Counted from the stretch's first letter, positions 42,777 to 52,310 are shown. The stretch is 64,000 nucleotides of DNA from UBA7803 sp963822255 (GCA_963822255.1 CAWGGV010000004.1:1-64000), one strand, 5' to 3'. Notes: generated by a model from the letters alone, not told the origin. Numbers and translations: made by a program.

Positions 42777-43881
42777 GCGCATCCAGAGCGATGCGTGCTT
42801 CCAGCTTCGCCAGTTCCCGGCCCAGACAGGAGTGGATTCCGAGCGCGAAGGAGACGTGACGGTTTCCGCGACGCCGTGGGTCGAACGTGTGCGGATTCTC
42901 GAAAATGTCGGGATCTCGATTTGCCGCCGCGTAGTGAACCATCACCTTGACCCCGGCCGGCAGCTCGCAGGCGCCAATCGCCACCTCGTGTGCGGTGGTT
43001 CGGAACAGCGCAAGCAACGGGGGATCGAAACGCAGACTCTCATTGATGGCGAGGTCCATGTCGAAGCGCCGCTCGACGAAGTCGTTCCACAGGCCGAGCC
43101 GGCTGATCCGCCAGACGAAGTTGGTGATGAGCGAGGTGGTGGTCTCGTTGCCGGCCACGAATATCTGAGCGATCAGGCCGAGCGCCTCCGTATCGGAGAT
43201 CCTTTCGCCGTCCCGCTCACCATTGGCGAGTCGCGAGATGAGCGAGCCGTCGGGCCGGTGCCGTTTTTCGCGCAGCAGGTGCTCCACGTACTCACCCAAC
43301 GCATTCCCGGCACCCGGCGCGGAACCCTGCTCCGAGGCGAGCGCGGCCACCGAAGCGTCCGACCAGGCCTTGAAGGTCCAGATGTCGTCCGCCGGTACGC
43401 CGAGGATTTCGCAGATGATGCGGATCGGCAGTGGGAATGCGAGGGTATCGTGAAGGTCCCACTGGGGCGCGTCGATGACCGACGTCAGCAGCTCATCGGC
43501 GATGACTTGGAGCCTGGATTGCAGGCGGGCGACCGCCTGCGGTTGAAACACGTCCTGCACCAGAGTGCGAAAGAAGGTGTGATCCGGTGGATCGGATACG
43601 ACGCCGACCGGCTCCACGAAGCTCGGCCCCTGTCCTCGCCCGGAGATGAACGTTCGCGGATGGCGCAGCACCATCTGAACGTCCTCGTATCGGTAAACAA
43701 TGTAGAAGGGTGGTGCGAAGGCAGGATAGTGGACCACCCGATCGCCACGGGCGTAGAGCTGCTTTGTCACTGCCGAAGGGTCTGCCATGGCAGACGCGCT
43801 GAGCAGGTCCAGTGTCTCGCCCAAGTCACTCCCTCCCGCGATCAGCCGGTCTGATCGTCTGGTGCCGATGCTGGCGCTCAT
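42676..43881 (-). CDS. Cytochrome P450
   Basis: 401 residues. VVSDPPDHTFFRTLVQDVF in the C-helix region, I-helix IFVAGNETTTSLITN, K-helix NESLRFDPP (ExxR) and heme loop FALGIHSCLGRELAKLEA with cysteine. Closely related in pattern to the P450 at 24752. Divergent from the Rieske alpha at 43992. Its 3' end is overlapped by the truncated MaoC reading frame on the other strand. Ends at WGRSRLPVATR. Confidence 0.92.
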   Translation of the reverse strand: MSASIGTRRSDRLIAGGSDLGETLDLLSASAMADPSAVTKQLYARGDRVVHYPAFAPPFYIVYRYEDVQMVLRHPRTFISGRGQGPSFVEPVGVVSDPPDHTFFRTLVQDVFQPQAVARLQSRLQVIADELLTSVIDAPQWDLHDTLAFPLPIRIICEILGVPADDIWTFKAWSDASVAALASEQGSAPGAGNALGEYVEHLLREKRHRPDGSLISRLANGERDGERISDTEALGLIAQIFVAGNETTTSLITNFVWRISRLGLWNDFVERRFDMDLAINESLRFDPPLLALFRTTAHEVAIGACELPAGVKVMVHYAAANRDPDIFENPHTFDPRRRGNRHVSFALGIHSCLGRELAKLEARIALDALRCRCPRLAVLDDGERIAPFLFWGRSRLPVATR

Positions 43882-43991
43882 GGTATAGCGAAACGGCGGG
43901 AAATCGGCAGCGGCCGGTACGATTCATCTGCTTCATAACGACCCCCATCTCCTGTAGCGTACAAGCCACCCGCCAGCAGGAGCGAGGTAAA

Positions 43992-45329
43992 GTGACCATC
44001 GAGATCGTCAATCACACCGATCAGCCGGCGAAGATCCGAAACTTCGGCAAGGAGCGGTATCTCAGCCCGTCCTACATGGAGCGGGAGTGGGACCGCGTCT
44101 GGCGCAACCAGTGGCTGCTGGCGGGTCTCGAGAGCGATCTGCGCCGGCCAGGCGATTTCTTCGTCTTCGATCTCGGTCGCGAGCAGATCCTCGTCTGTCG
44201 TGGCGGACAGGGCCGCGTGCAGGGGTTCTTCAACGTATGCCAGCACCGCGGCAACCGCCTGGTGACCCGGGAGAGGGGGCACGCGGACAACTTCCGCTGC
44301 GCCTACCACGCCTGGACGTACGACGTCGACGGTGGGCTGGCAGCCGTGCCGTACCGTGAGCGGTTCGCGCAGGGTATCCCTTGTGGGGAGCGGGGGCTGC
44401 GGCCGGTGCACACCGACGTGTGGGACGGTTTCGTGTTTGTGCATCTTGGCGTGGAGGCCCCGCCATTGGCCGAGTTCGTGGGGCCGGTGGCCGATCTGCT
44501 GGCGCCCTACCGTTTTCGTGACATGATGCTGGTCCAGGACCAGACCGCGCATCTCGCCTGCAACTGGAAGGCGGTGGTCGACAACTTCAGCGAGCTCTAT
44601 CACGTCGATTTCCTGCATCCGCAGCACAAGCGCATGGTGGATTGCTGCAACGACACGGTGCACCTGTTCCCCAACGGGCATACGGGGCTTGCCGTGCCCG
44701 GCGCGACGGTCAATCCACGGTTCCCGGTACCGGAGACGCCCACCGATATCCAGAGCGCTCAGCTCCGCAGCCTGGGGCTCGACCCCGAGAACTTCCGCGG
44801 CCGTGTCATGGACGTGCGGCGTGCGGTCCAGCTCCGCAAACGGGAGGTCGGTGTTGCGCGCGGCTTCGACTACTCGTCGTTCAGCGACGACCAGCTCTCC
44901 GACGTCTGGCAGTACAACCTGTTCCCCAATGTCATCTTCTCGTTCACGCCGGAGCATCTGTGGATCCTCCGGCCCCGCCCGCATCTGACGGATCCGGGAC
45001 GTTGTGCGTTCGACAAGCTGAGCCTGGTGCGATTTGCCGACCCGGAGATTGCCACGGCGCCGTCGGAAGTGCTCGGCCCCGGCCGACAGCCCGTCAGCGC
45101 ATCGGGTCTTCTGCCCGAGGACTACGTACGGCCGGAGCGGGACGTGTTCGACCACCGTGCCGTCGTTCGGGGCGAGAAGACCATGACCGACACCATCGAC
45201 CAGGACATCGAGCTGCTCGGAACGGTTCAGGCGGGCATGACTTCGGCCGGATTCAGCACGGTGTGGCTGAACGACGACGAGATGCGGGTTCAGCATTTCC
45301 ACGACCGGCTGGACGCCTTGATGGCGTAG
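43992..45329 (+). CDS. Rieske non-heme iron oxygenase, alpha subunit
   Basis: 445 residues from GTG 43992 (GAGG upstream). Rieske motif CQHRGNRLV then CAYHAWTYD; mononuclear iron site NWKAVVDNFSELYHVDFLHP. The C-terminus ends MTSAGFSTVWLNDDEMRVQH, then FHDRLDALMA. Divergent from P450 42676 with a 110-base gap that has no copy of the TTGAC motif. Followed after 125 bases (nothing recognised) by the FAD dehydrogenase on the opposite strand. Confidence 0.92.
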   Translation: MTIEIVNHTDQPAKIRNFGKERYLSPSYMEREWDRVWRNQWLLAGLESDLRRPGDFFVFDLGREQILVCRGGQGRVQGFFNVCQHRGNRLVTRERGHADNFRCAYHAWTYDVDGGLAAVPYRERFAQGIPCGERGLRPVHTDVWDGFVFVHLGVEAPPLAEFVGPVADLLAPYRFRDMMLVQDQTAHLACNWKAVVDNFSELYHVDFLHPQHKRMVDCCNDTVHLFPNGHTGLAVPGATVNPRFPVPETPTDIQSAQLRSLGLDPENFRGRVMDVRRAVQLRKREVGVARGFDYSSFSDDQLSDVWQYNLFPNVIFSFTPEHLWILRPRPHLTDPGRCAFDKLSLVRFADPEIATAPSEVLGPGRQPVSASGLLPEDYVRPERDVFDHRAVVRGEKTMTDTIDQDIELLGTVQAGMTSAGFSTVWLNDDEMRVQHFHDRLDALMA

Positions 45330-45454
45330 GCCCGCCCTCCAGGCTCCACGCAGGACCCTGAGCGCCCACCGTTGCCAGTCGACGTCCGCCCGCGGGCACG
45401 AGCGTTCAGCTCATTTGGCGCTGCCGTGCACGTTGAGCGCCTGCCCGCGTGGCG

Positions 45455-46837
45455 TCAGCCCCCGTTGACGAACCCAGCGGCATTTTCGCCCGCGAGCTTG
45501 CCGAAGACCACGCACGGCCCGAATGAGCCGCCACCGCCGATGTAGCGATCTCCATGCAGCGAGCCCACCGTCTCACCGGCGGCGTACAGCCCGGGAACCG
45601 GTGAATCGTTCCGGCGCATCACTCGCATGTCATGGTCGATTCGCAGGCCGCTGCCGGTCCAGCAGATGATGGCGGGGCGGAGCTCCGCCGCGTAGAACGG
45701 CGGCACGGTGACCGGCCGCATGCCCGAGGCCGGCTCCTTGAAGTACGCACTGTCCCGTCCCGCCGCGCAATCGGCGTTGTAGCGGGCGATGGTCCCGCAG
45801 AGCACCTCCGGCTCGGCGCCGATCCGATGCGCGAGCGCTTCGAGGGTATCGGCCTTGGCGATTCTCCCTTCTCGAGCTTTTGCCTCCAGCACCTCATTCA
45901 CCCAATAGGCGCGGGATATCGGCCCGGGCTTCGCTGCCGCACGCGCGGCTTCGTCGAAAATGGCGAAGGCGTGGCCGCCCTCCTTCTGAATCAGCCCGCC
46001 GAGCACGGCGTAAGGCGCGGTCTCGTTCGCGAACCGGTGACCGGCAGGATTCACCATGACCAGCCAGCCCGGCAGCAGGACCTCGAGGTCACGAGAAAAC
46101 CCGGGGGTCACGAGCAGCAGTCCGCGGTCGTGCCCGACGATGTCCGCACCCACCGCTTCACCGAGGCGCAGGCCGTCGCCCTGGGCGAGGGGAGAGCCGA
46201 TGTACCAGCTCCAGTTGCCAGCCTGGGCGGCCTGGGGGTAGTGGCGTGCGAGCAGCTGCTTGTTGGCGCCGAAGCCTCCGGTCGAGACGACGACGGCACC
46301 GCTGGTCGCGGTGTCCCCGCCAGCACCGACGCCGCAGACACGGCCGGCGCTGTCCGTGACCAGCTTGGTGGCTCGGGTGTTGAGGACGAAGTCGACCTCG
46401 CGGTCGCCGAGGTGACCGTAGAGCACCTCGACGACACGCTCGCCCCCGCCCTCCGGCCGGTGCCCCCGCGGAACCGAGTCAACCCCGGATCGGTACACAC
46501 CTTCGGGCGCGAACGCCACGCCGAGGCCGCGCAGCCATTCGAAGGCCGGCGCCGAGAGATCGCAGTAGCGGCGCACCACCGATGGCTCCACCAGCCACTG
46601 GTTCAGGGTCATGTAGTGCTCGAACATGGCGTCGGCCGTATCATCGGGCACGCCAGCCTCACGCTGCACGCTGGTGCCGGCGGCGTAGAAATGGCCGCCG
46701 GAAAGCCGGGACGAGCCTCCCACCTGAAGGTCGGCCTCCATCACCAGAACGCTGGCACCGGCAAGGCTGGCACTGAGCGCGGCGGAGAGTCCCGCGGCGC
46801 CCGCGCCAACCACGATCACGTCGTAGTCCCGACTCAC
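45455..46837 (-). CDS. FAD-dependent dehydrogenase, fumarate-reductase/3-ketosteroid-dehydrogenase-like
   Basis: 460 residues from GTG 46837 with GGAGGGA upstream. FAD Rossmann motif YDVIVVGAGAAGLSAALSAS, then VMEADLQVGGSSRLSGGHFY, GAVVVSTGGFGANKQL, RFANETAPYAVLGGLIQKEG and the C-terminal PGLYAAGETVGSLHGDRYIG with GGGSFGPCVVFGKLAGENAA. It belongs to the same family as the fragment at 2-136. It would dehydrogenate a ring ketone or reduce a double bond; substrate class may be steroid-like but this is not shown. Single gene. Confidence 0.88.
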   Translation of the reverse strand: MSRDYDVIVVGAGAAGLSAALSASLAGASVLVMEADLQVGGSSRLSGGHFYAAGTSVQREAGVPDDTADAMFEHYMTLNQWLVEPSVVRRYCDLSAPAFEWLRGLGVAFAPEGVYRSGVDSVPRGHRPEGGGERVVEVLYGHLGDREVDFVLNTRATKLVTDSAGRVCGVGAGGDTATSGAVVVSTGGFGANKQLLARHYPQAAQAGNWSWYIGSPLAQGDGLRLGEAVGADIVGHDRGLLLVTPGFSRDLEVLLPGWLVMVNPAGHRFANETAPYAVLGGLIQKEGGHAFAIFDEAARAAAKPGPISRAYWVNEVLEAKAREGRIAKADTLEALAHRIGAEPEVLCGTIARYNADCAAGRDSAYFKEPASGMRPVTVPPFYAAELRPAIICWTGSGLRIDHDMRVMRRNDSPVPGLYAAGETVGSLHGDRYIGGGGSFGPCVVFGKLAGENAAGFVNGG

Positions 46838-47082
46838 CGTTCTTCCCTCCGTCGCTGACTCTGGTCGGACTTTACACTCGCGGCCGGCGTTCGCGGAAGA
46901 AAGCTCTCGCGCCGCGTGTGATCGGCTGGTGATCAACGTCCGGCACGAGGTGGCGAGCTGACGGCGGAACCGCCGAAACCCCTGACGCGCGCCTGTCGTT
47001 GTTTGCCGACGGATGGCGTGCGTATGATGGGTGCTCGCGTGCGGACGGACGAAAAGGGATTGGCACCAGCGGGAGGAATCCG

Positions 47083-47532
47083 ATGACCGTGGAACAGCTG
47101 CTCGAGATCGAAGCCATCAAACAGATGCGGTACCTGTACTCACACTATTACGACGGCAACATGCTGGACGAGCTGGTGAGTCTGTTCACCGACGATGCGG
47201 TGTGCGAGTACGGAGAGTCCTTCGGCGGCAACTGGGTGGGCAAGGAGCAGATTCGGGGCCGCTATCACGATTTCCTCTATGGCAGCGGCCGGGCCGTGCA
47301 CTCGCAGATGCACGCGGTGACGAATCCGTGGATCCGCCTGAAGAGCGCAGACGAGGCCTACGGCCGGTGGTACCAGCTCAATCTGAACGTTGCCGAGGGG
47401 GCGGAAAATCCGCTCACGCTGTTCGGGATATACGACGACATCTATCGGAAGGTCGATGGCGAATGGAAGATTCACCGCACCCGGATCGACTTCCTGTGGC
47501 CGCGCCGGGAGTTCTACGGTCTGCGCGAGTAG
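47083..47532 (+). CDS. SnoaL-like NTF2-fold protein
   Basis: 149 residues. VEQLLEIEAIKQMRYLYSHY, LVSLFTDDAVCEYGESFGG, MHAVTNPWIRLKSADEAYGR and YDDIYRKVDGEWKIHRTRID. It is a near paralogue of 14846-15298 (both have LLEIEAIKQ, HAVxNPWIRL and RIDFLWPRR), so these two arose by duplication. Strong ribosome site GGGAGGAAT. It converges on 47551-47967 with a shared terminator hairpin. Role unknown. Confidence 0.85.
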   Translation: MTVEQLLEIEAIKQMRYLYSHYYDGNMLDELVSLFTDDAVCEYGESFGGNWVGKEQIRGRYHDFLYGSGRAVHSQMHAVTNPWIRLKSADEAYGRWYQLNLNVAEGAENPLTLFGIYDDIYRKVDGEWKIHRTRIDFLWPRREFYGLRE

Positions 47533-47541
47533 CCGGCCGGA

Positions 47542-47571
47542 GCCGAAGCGTCAGTCTCCTGACGCTTCGGC
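47542..47571. terminator. Bidirectional terminator hairpin between convergent SnoaL genes
   Basis: A perfect 13-bp stem GCCGAAGCGTCAG / CTGACGCTTCGGC with a TCTC loop. It sits at the meeting point of the convergent genes ending at 47532 and 47551 and overlaps the last codons and stop of the minus-strand gene (AEASGD-stop). Confidence 0.65.
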
Positions 47572-47967
47572 ATTCAGGATCTCGTAGACCCGCTTCTGAA
47601 AGTACCACCGGCCGTCCTTCTTGACGTAATCATCGGTGTATTGGCCGGTGATGGCGCGCTTCACTCCGTCCTTCTGGTGCAGGAACTCCTGCTGATACCA
47701 GGTTGCCCGGGCAGTGTTCCCGTCGATCTGCATCGGCCCGGCGGACGCGAAGAAACCGACGAACGAGAACCCGCTCATGGCGTCGCGCCAGCGAGCGTAC
47801 ACGTTGTCCCGCCCCGTCAGCTCGCCCACCCCCGGCAGGATCCAGGTGGCATCTTCGATCCAGTTCGATTTCCAGGCTTCACCGTCGAATCGCATGACGG
47901 CGTCGTTGTACGATTCCACGAGCTCGCGAATGGCGAGCCGATCTTCCAGCGGTCCGCTGCTGATCAC
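47551..47967 (-). CDS. SnoaL-like NTF2-fold protein
   Basis: 138 residues from GTG 47967 with GGGAGGAGG seven bases upstream. LEDRLAIRELVESYNDAVMR, WIEDATWILPGVGELTGRD, WYQQEFLHQKDGVKRAITGQ and DDYVKKDGRWYFQKRVYEIL make an SnoaL-like fold. The terminator hairpin encodes its C-terminal codons. Its role is not known; possibly an oxygenase small subunit or a hydratase. Confidence 0.84.
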   Translation of the reverse strand: MISSGPLEDRLAIRELVESYNDAVMRFDGEAWKSNWIEDATWILPGVGELTGRDNVYARWRDAMSGFSFVGFFASAGPMQIDGNTARATWYQQEFLHQKDGVKRAITGQYTDDYVKKDGRWYFQKRVYEILNAEASGD

Positions 47968-48168
47968 CGTTGACCTCCTCCCGTGCATCTCGGTCCGTAA
48001 GCATACCCTGGCGCGCGTGGGGAACACAGGATTGGTGTTACACCTCTCGGTTGCGAGAGGTGGTGGCCCAGGTGGGACACGGCGCATCATGCCGACTGGA
48101 CGAGGGAAGGGTAGCCGCATGCCGCTCGAGCACGTTCCCGGGAGGAACGCGATCTACGAAGCAAGCGC

Positions 48169-49608
48169 ATGGACGCCTCGGTCGGCTGGTCCCCGCGTCG
48201 TGGGCGACCGGGCCGCGCGGCGCGGCCATTGAACGGTCGCGCCGGCAAGACGACCGCGGTGGCGTCGCCCGCCCGCGCCGAGCAGGTTGTGGCGGCGCCC
48301 TATCCGCCCCCGGCATATGCCTGGACCGTCGTGGCGGTGCTGGTGCTGGCAGCCGTCTTCTCGTTCATCGATCGGCAACTCGTGGCGATCGTCGTGGATC
48401 CGATGAAAGCGGATCTCGGAGTGGGTGACGCGGAGATCGGCTGGCTGTACGGGATATTTGCCGTCTTCTACGCGGTAGCCGCCTTGCCCATCGCCTGGCT
48501 TGCGGACCACCGCAGCCGCAAGCACATCATTGCGGCAGGTCTCTTCTTCTGGTCGCTGATGACCATGGCGTGCGGGTTGTCGCGCAGCTTCTGGCACGTG
48601 CTGCTGGCCAGAATCGGCGTCGGGGTGGGGGAGGCGACGTTGTCGCCGGCCACGACGTCGCTGGTGGGCGACTATTTCCCGAGAGCGCAGATCCCCTTGG
48701 CCCTCAGCATCTATCAGACTGGCGCCATCATGGGTTCGGGCATCGCCTTCATCATCGGCGGAAAAGTGCTCGATATCGTGCAGCATGCCGACCCCTGGGT
48801 TCTGCCACTGGTCGGCGAGCTCCGGGCCTGGCAGCAGACGTTTCTGCTGGTCGGCGCACCGGGCCTCGTGCTGGCGGTGCCGTTTCTTCTGCTGCGCGAG
48901 CCGATCCGGCGCGTTCCACCGGGCGGTCACCACCCGGCCGACTCATCGTTCGCGGAACTGATCCGCTTCTATCGCGAGAACACCGCCGCCCTGCTGCTGC
49001 ACCATCTGGGTTTCCTATCGCTTGCGCTCATGGGCTATGCGTTCGTGTTCTGGACCGTGTCGTTCTTCGTGCGGGTGCATGGCTATGAGGCCTCGGCGGC
49101 CTCGCAGCTGTTCGGCTGGATATTCCTCGTGACCGGCCCCGCGGGACCGATCCTGGCGGCGCTCTTTGCACGCTGGCTGTCCAGGCGGGGTCGGGACGAC
49201 GCCAACATCACCGCCGGCATGATGGCAGGACTGCTGGCGATTCCGGTGATCATCGCCATCCAGTTCGTTCCCGGCCCGGGGTGGGCCTTCCTCCTCTACG
49301 TGCCGGCCATGGTGCTGGTGAATGCCCCCTTCGGAATCGCCGCCGGATCGCTGCCGGTGATCACGCCGCCGCGGCTGCGCGCTCAGGTTGCGGCCGTCTA
49401 CATGCTCATCGTCTCCGTCGGTATGATGCTCGGTCCGCCGTTGGCCGGAATTTTCAACGAGCGCATCTTTCCCCAGCCCGAGGGCGTGCGCTACTCTCTG
49501 ATCAGCCTCACGAGTGTTTTCGGCGTGCTCGGCGTGGCGCTGCTGTGGGCCGCACGGCGGCCTTACGGCATCAGACTTCGGCGCGCCGAGGCGGAGTCGG
49601 ATGGGTGA
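48169..49608 (+). CDS. MFS transporter, Spinster-like
   Basis: 479 residues, about 12 membrane helices. The family signature FSFIDRQLVAIVVDPMKADL with GWLYGIFAVFYAVAALPIAW (first two helices and the loop) and the cytoplasmic RxxR-type LADHRSRK match Spinster-like MFS. Related to 56188-57528. Start is uncertain: a TTG and other starts occur within the Ala/Arg/Gly-rich leader. It could export or import the degraded hydrophobic compound or its product (inference). No strong ribosome site was found at the first ATG. Confidence 0.85.
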   Translation: MDASVGWSPRRGRPGRAARPLNGRAGKTTAVASPARAEQVVAAPYPPPAYAWTVVAVLVLAAVFSFIDRQLVAIVVDPMKADLGVGDAEIGWLYGIFAVFYAVAALPIAWLADHRSRKHIIAAGLFFWSLMTMACGLSRSFWHVLLARIGVGVGEATLSPATTSLVGDYFPRAQIPLALSIYQTGAIMGSGIAFIIGGKVLDIVQHADPWVLPLVGELRAWQQTFLLVGAPGLVLAVPFLLLREPIRRVPPGGHHPADSSFAELIRFYRENTAALLLHHLGFLSLALMGYAFVFWTVSFFVRVHGYEASAASQLFGWIFLVTGPAGPILAALFARWLSRRGRDDANITAGMMAGLLAIPVIIAIQFVPGPGWAFLLYVPAMVLVNAPFGIAAGSLPVITPPRLRAQVAAVYMLIVSVGMMLGPPLAGIFNERIFPQPEGVRYSLISLTSVFGVLGVALLWAARRPYGIRLRRAEAESDG

Positions 49609-49703
49609 TCGGTTCGGAAGAAGTTGATGCGAGGCATCCGCCTCCCGCTTTCGCGAACGAAGCCTGACACCATGGTCCACCCACGGGAAAGGAAAGCCAG
49701 ATC

Positions 49704-50489
49704 ATGCAGCTCGACGGTCTCGACGGCAAAGTGGCGGTGATCACCGGGGGTACCCGCGGTATCGGCAGAGGAATCGCCGAAGCACTCCTCGCCGAGGGGG
49801 TGCGCGTGGTCCTGAATGGGCGATCGGAGGAAAAGGGTCGTCGGGCCCTGGAGGAGATTGCGGCCGGCGATGCGGCGCATTTCGTTGCCGGCGACGTGCG
49901 GGTACAGCGCGACGTGGAGGGGTTGATCGGGTCAGCCATCGGTCGCTACGGCCGGGTCGACATCCTGGTCAACAACGCCGGTGGCGCGTCCGGGTTCGCC
50001 CCGGTAGCCGAGCTGACGGACGATGCCTGGAATGACGCGTTGGACTGGATGCTGAACTCCACGTTCTGGGCCACGAGGCGCGCGCTGCGCGACATGATTC
50101 CCCGGCATTGGGGCCGAATCATCAACATCTCGTCCGTCGAGGGCAAACGGGTCAACAAGCCGTCCGTGGCACACTATGTAACCAACAAACACGCCATCAA
50201 TGGCCTCACCAAGGCGGTGGCGTTCGAGTATGGGCCCATTGGTATCACGTGCAACGCTCTTTGCCCTGGCGCGGTGGAAACCGACATCATGAAGACCAAC
50301 GGCCCTGCGGCCGCGCAGGCCGCAGGGGTCACCTATGAGCAGTTCCTGAAGACCTATGCCGAGGAGGCGGCGATCAAGCGCCTGAACACGGTGGAGGATC
50401 TGGCTGCCATGGCCGTGCTGCTGGTCTCGGAGCAGGGCAGCGGCATCACCGGTGCCCTGCTGGATGTCAACGGCGGCAGCATCCTGTAA
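49704..50489 (+). CDS. Short-chain dehydrogenase/reductase (SDR)
   Basis: 261 residues. TGGTRGIGRGIAEAL nucleotide motif, NNAGGAS, catalytic Ser in NISSVEGKRV and YVTNKHAINGLTKA. Arg after strand 2 (VLNGRSEEK) suggests NADP. The EGKxVNxPxxxxYxTNKHA pattern recalls 3-hydroxybutyrate-dehydrogenase-like SDRs, but the substrate cannot be set. GGGAAAGGAAAG precedes ATG. Follows the MFS gene by 95 bases. Confidence 0.88.
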   Translation: MQLDGLDGKVAVITGGTRGIGRGIAEALLAEGVRVVLNGRSEEKGRRALEEIAAGDAAHFVAGDVRVQRDVEGLIGSAIGRYGRVDILVNNAGGASGFAPVAELTDDAWNDALDWMLNSTFWATRRALRDMIPRHWGRIINISSVEGKRVNKPSVAHYVTNKHAINGLTKAVAFEYGPIGITCNALCPGAVETDIMKTNGPAAAQAAGVTYEQFLKTYAEEAAIKRLNTVEDLAAMAVLLVSEQGSGITGALLDVNGGSIL

Positions 50490-50532
50490 GCCACCTTCCG
50501 GACGCTGACGGCCCGTTTTCCGGCCTCCGCGG

Positions 50533-50895
50533 TCAACTCATCTGGCGCGTAAACGTCGCCAGATCGAAATAATCGCGCCAGGCGATGATCCGGCGGTCCC
50601 TGATCTCGAAGGTTCCCATCACCGGCACGGACAGCTTGCGCCCGCCGGCCAGCACAAAATTGTCGCGCCGTTCCGTGAGCACCTTGTCGCCGTTTTCCGC
50701 GATGCTGAGGATCTCCCAGTGAACCGACTCCGGCTGCATGCCGATGATGAACTTGCGTGCGGCTTCCTTGCCTTCAAGTGGCTCCATCGGAATGTTGTGA
50801 TATGAGACGTCGTCGGCGAGAAGCTCGATTACGGCGTCCCAGTCCATCCGGTTCCAGGCGTCGACGAACGCTACGACGATGTCCGTATTGCTCAT
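50533..50895 (-). CDS. Limonene-1,2-epoxide-hydrolase-family protein
   Basis: 120 residues from ATG 50895, overlapping the upstream VOC stop. WNRMDWDAVIELLADDVSYH, NGDKVLTERRDNFVLA and FEIRDRRIIAWRDYFDLATF match the LEH fold, including the Asp-Arg-Asp type catalytic residues (ERRDNF, WRDYFD). This family opens terpene or steroid epoxides; the closest alternative is an SnoaL-like protein of the same fold. An epoxide hydrolase is a natural partner for P450-made epoxides. Confidence 0.85.
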   Translation of the reverse strand: MSNTDIVVAFVDAWNRMDWDAVIELLADDVSYHNIPMEPLEGKEAARKFIIGMQPESVHWEILSIAENGDKVLTERRDNFVLAGGRKLSVPVMGTFEIRDRRIIAWRDYFDLATFTRQMS

Positions 50896-51431
50896 CACCG
50901 CAGCTCCGCCATGGTCCGTACCGGCCGCCGGCCATCCCAATCGGCGCAGATCTCGGCAATTCGCGCGAATACGGCCTGAAGCTCCGGCTTCTGCTCCACC
51001 ACCTCCAGCATGCAGCCCATCAGCGGTCGAGTGTCGTAGTAGGCGAACCAGGCGTGGCCGGCCTTACCGATGTTGGCGGCAGGATACCCGAGCCTCTCGA
51101 AGTAACGCGTATCCGCCGCGATGTCATGAGTCCACACGCACATGTGGTGGAAGCCCGTTGCACCCGGTGGCACGCTGTCCCGGTACGCGCAGGGCTTGTC
51201 GGTGGTGGGCTGGATCAGCTCGATCTGTACCGGCCCGGCTTGCGCGATGCCGACTGTCATGGCCAGCTCGCTCGGCTCGCCACGATACTCGAGGTTGGTG
51301 AACTGCGGACCATGCTCCGCAACGAAGAACGGGCCGACCCCGATCTCGTCCACCCACCGTTTCATGGCGGCATCGAGGGTGTCGACCACCCAGGCGTTCT
51401 GAAACACGGTTCGGTCGGTTGGCCGGTTCAT
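50895..51431 (-). CDS. VOC-superfamily protein
   Basis: 178 residues from ATG 51431 (GGAGGAAT upstream). FQNAWVVDTLDAAMKRWVDE, GVGPFFVAEHGPQFTNLEYR, PPGATGFHHMCVWTHDIAAD and PLMGCMLEVVEQKPELQAVF. Paralogue of 33421 and 52311. Its TGA overlaps by one base the ATG of the epoxide hydrolase gene, so they are coupled and probably work on consecutive steps. Confidence 0.85.
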   Translation of the reverse strand: MNRPTDRTVFQNAWVVDTLDAAMKRWVDEIGVGPFFVAEHGPQFTNLEYRGEPSELAMTVGIAQAGPVQIELIQPTTDKPCAYRDSVPPGATGFHHMCVWTHDIAADTRYFERLGYPAANIGKAGHAWFAYYDTRPLMGCMLEVVEQKPELQAVFARIAEICADWDGRRPVRTMAELR

Positions 51432-51586
51432 GATCGATTCCTCCATGAGTGACAGTGATAGCCCGGGCACGGGTCCGGATGCGGTCGTGGCCGACTCGAG
51501 GCATTCTCTGCATCCTCGCGCCCGCTGAGGCTTGCTTTGCCAGCCGGTGGCATGAAACATGTCGTGCGTCGACAGGAGCGTGACGA

Positions 51587-52260
51587 ATGATCAAGACGTA
51601 TCTTTTCTTGTCCAGCCGGCAAGCGTCCATCGATGCCGATCCCTTGGCCTGGTCCGGCGAAGCCGCTCGCGAGCTGGTCTGCCGGTATTGTCCGGCCGTC
51701 ACAGGTTATGTCCAGAGCCGCGCCCTCGCCGAGCAGTTGGACGCGGTGGCGGTGCCGCCCTACGCCGGTATCGCCGGAGCTGTGGTTCGCAGCTGCGGCG
51801 GATGCGCTTGCCGCGGCCGGCCAGGTGGCGGATCTCGCGCCGCTGTGGCGGGATGGTTGCGCCGTGGCAGCCGGTGACGGGACAGGAGCGTATCGTCATG
51901 CGCCTGCCCGAGCACCACGACGGCCGCTGCATCAAGGGGGTCTTCCCGTTCCGCCGCAAGCGGGAGCTGTCGGTGGAGCAGTTCCAGCAGAGGTGGTGGC
52001 ACGGCCATGGCCCCATCGCCGCCCGCACCGAGCGCGCGCTGGCCTACGTGCAGTGTCATCCGTTGATCGCCTGCTACGCCGGGGCGGCGCCGGACTACGA
52101 CGGTGTGACCGAGTTGCATTGGCCGGACGCGGCCGCGGCGCGGGCGGCGATGGCTTCCCGGCAGATGCGTGAGGACCAGGCGACGGATGCCGAGGAGTTC
52201 GTCGAACCGGGCAGCGTGCGCCTGGTCCTCGTGCAGGAGGAGACCGTCATTGCTCCTTGA
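51587..52260 (+). pseudogene. EthD-like protein, frameshifted
   Basis: The first frame (MIKTYLFLSSRQASIDADPL, ELVCRYCPAVTGYVQSRALA) breaks near 51780 (where ELWFAAAADALAAAG is in another frame) and again near 51870. It resumes as GKRELSVEQFQQRWW-like text (FRRKRELSVEQFQQRWWHGH, GPIAARTERALAYVQCHPLI) and ends at 52260. The whole is about 220 codons, giving two EthD-like ferredoxin-fold repeats, one per half. Both halves keep the fold motifs, so the breaks could be sequence error. Relative of 7109-7456. Confidence 0.6.
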
Positions 52261-52310
52261 GCCCCTGCGCGTGGTTGTAGCCGGCGGCGCCAATCGGTCG
52301 TCTCGCGATA

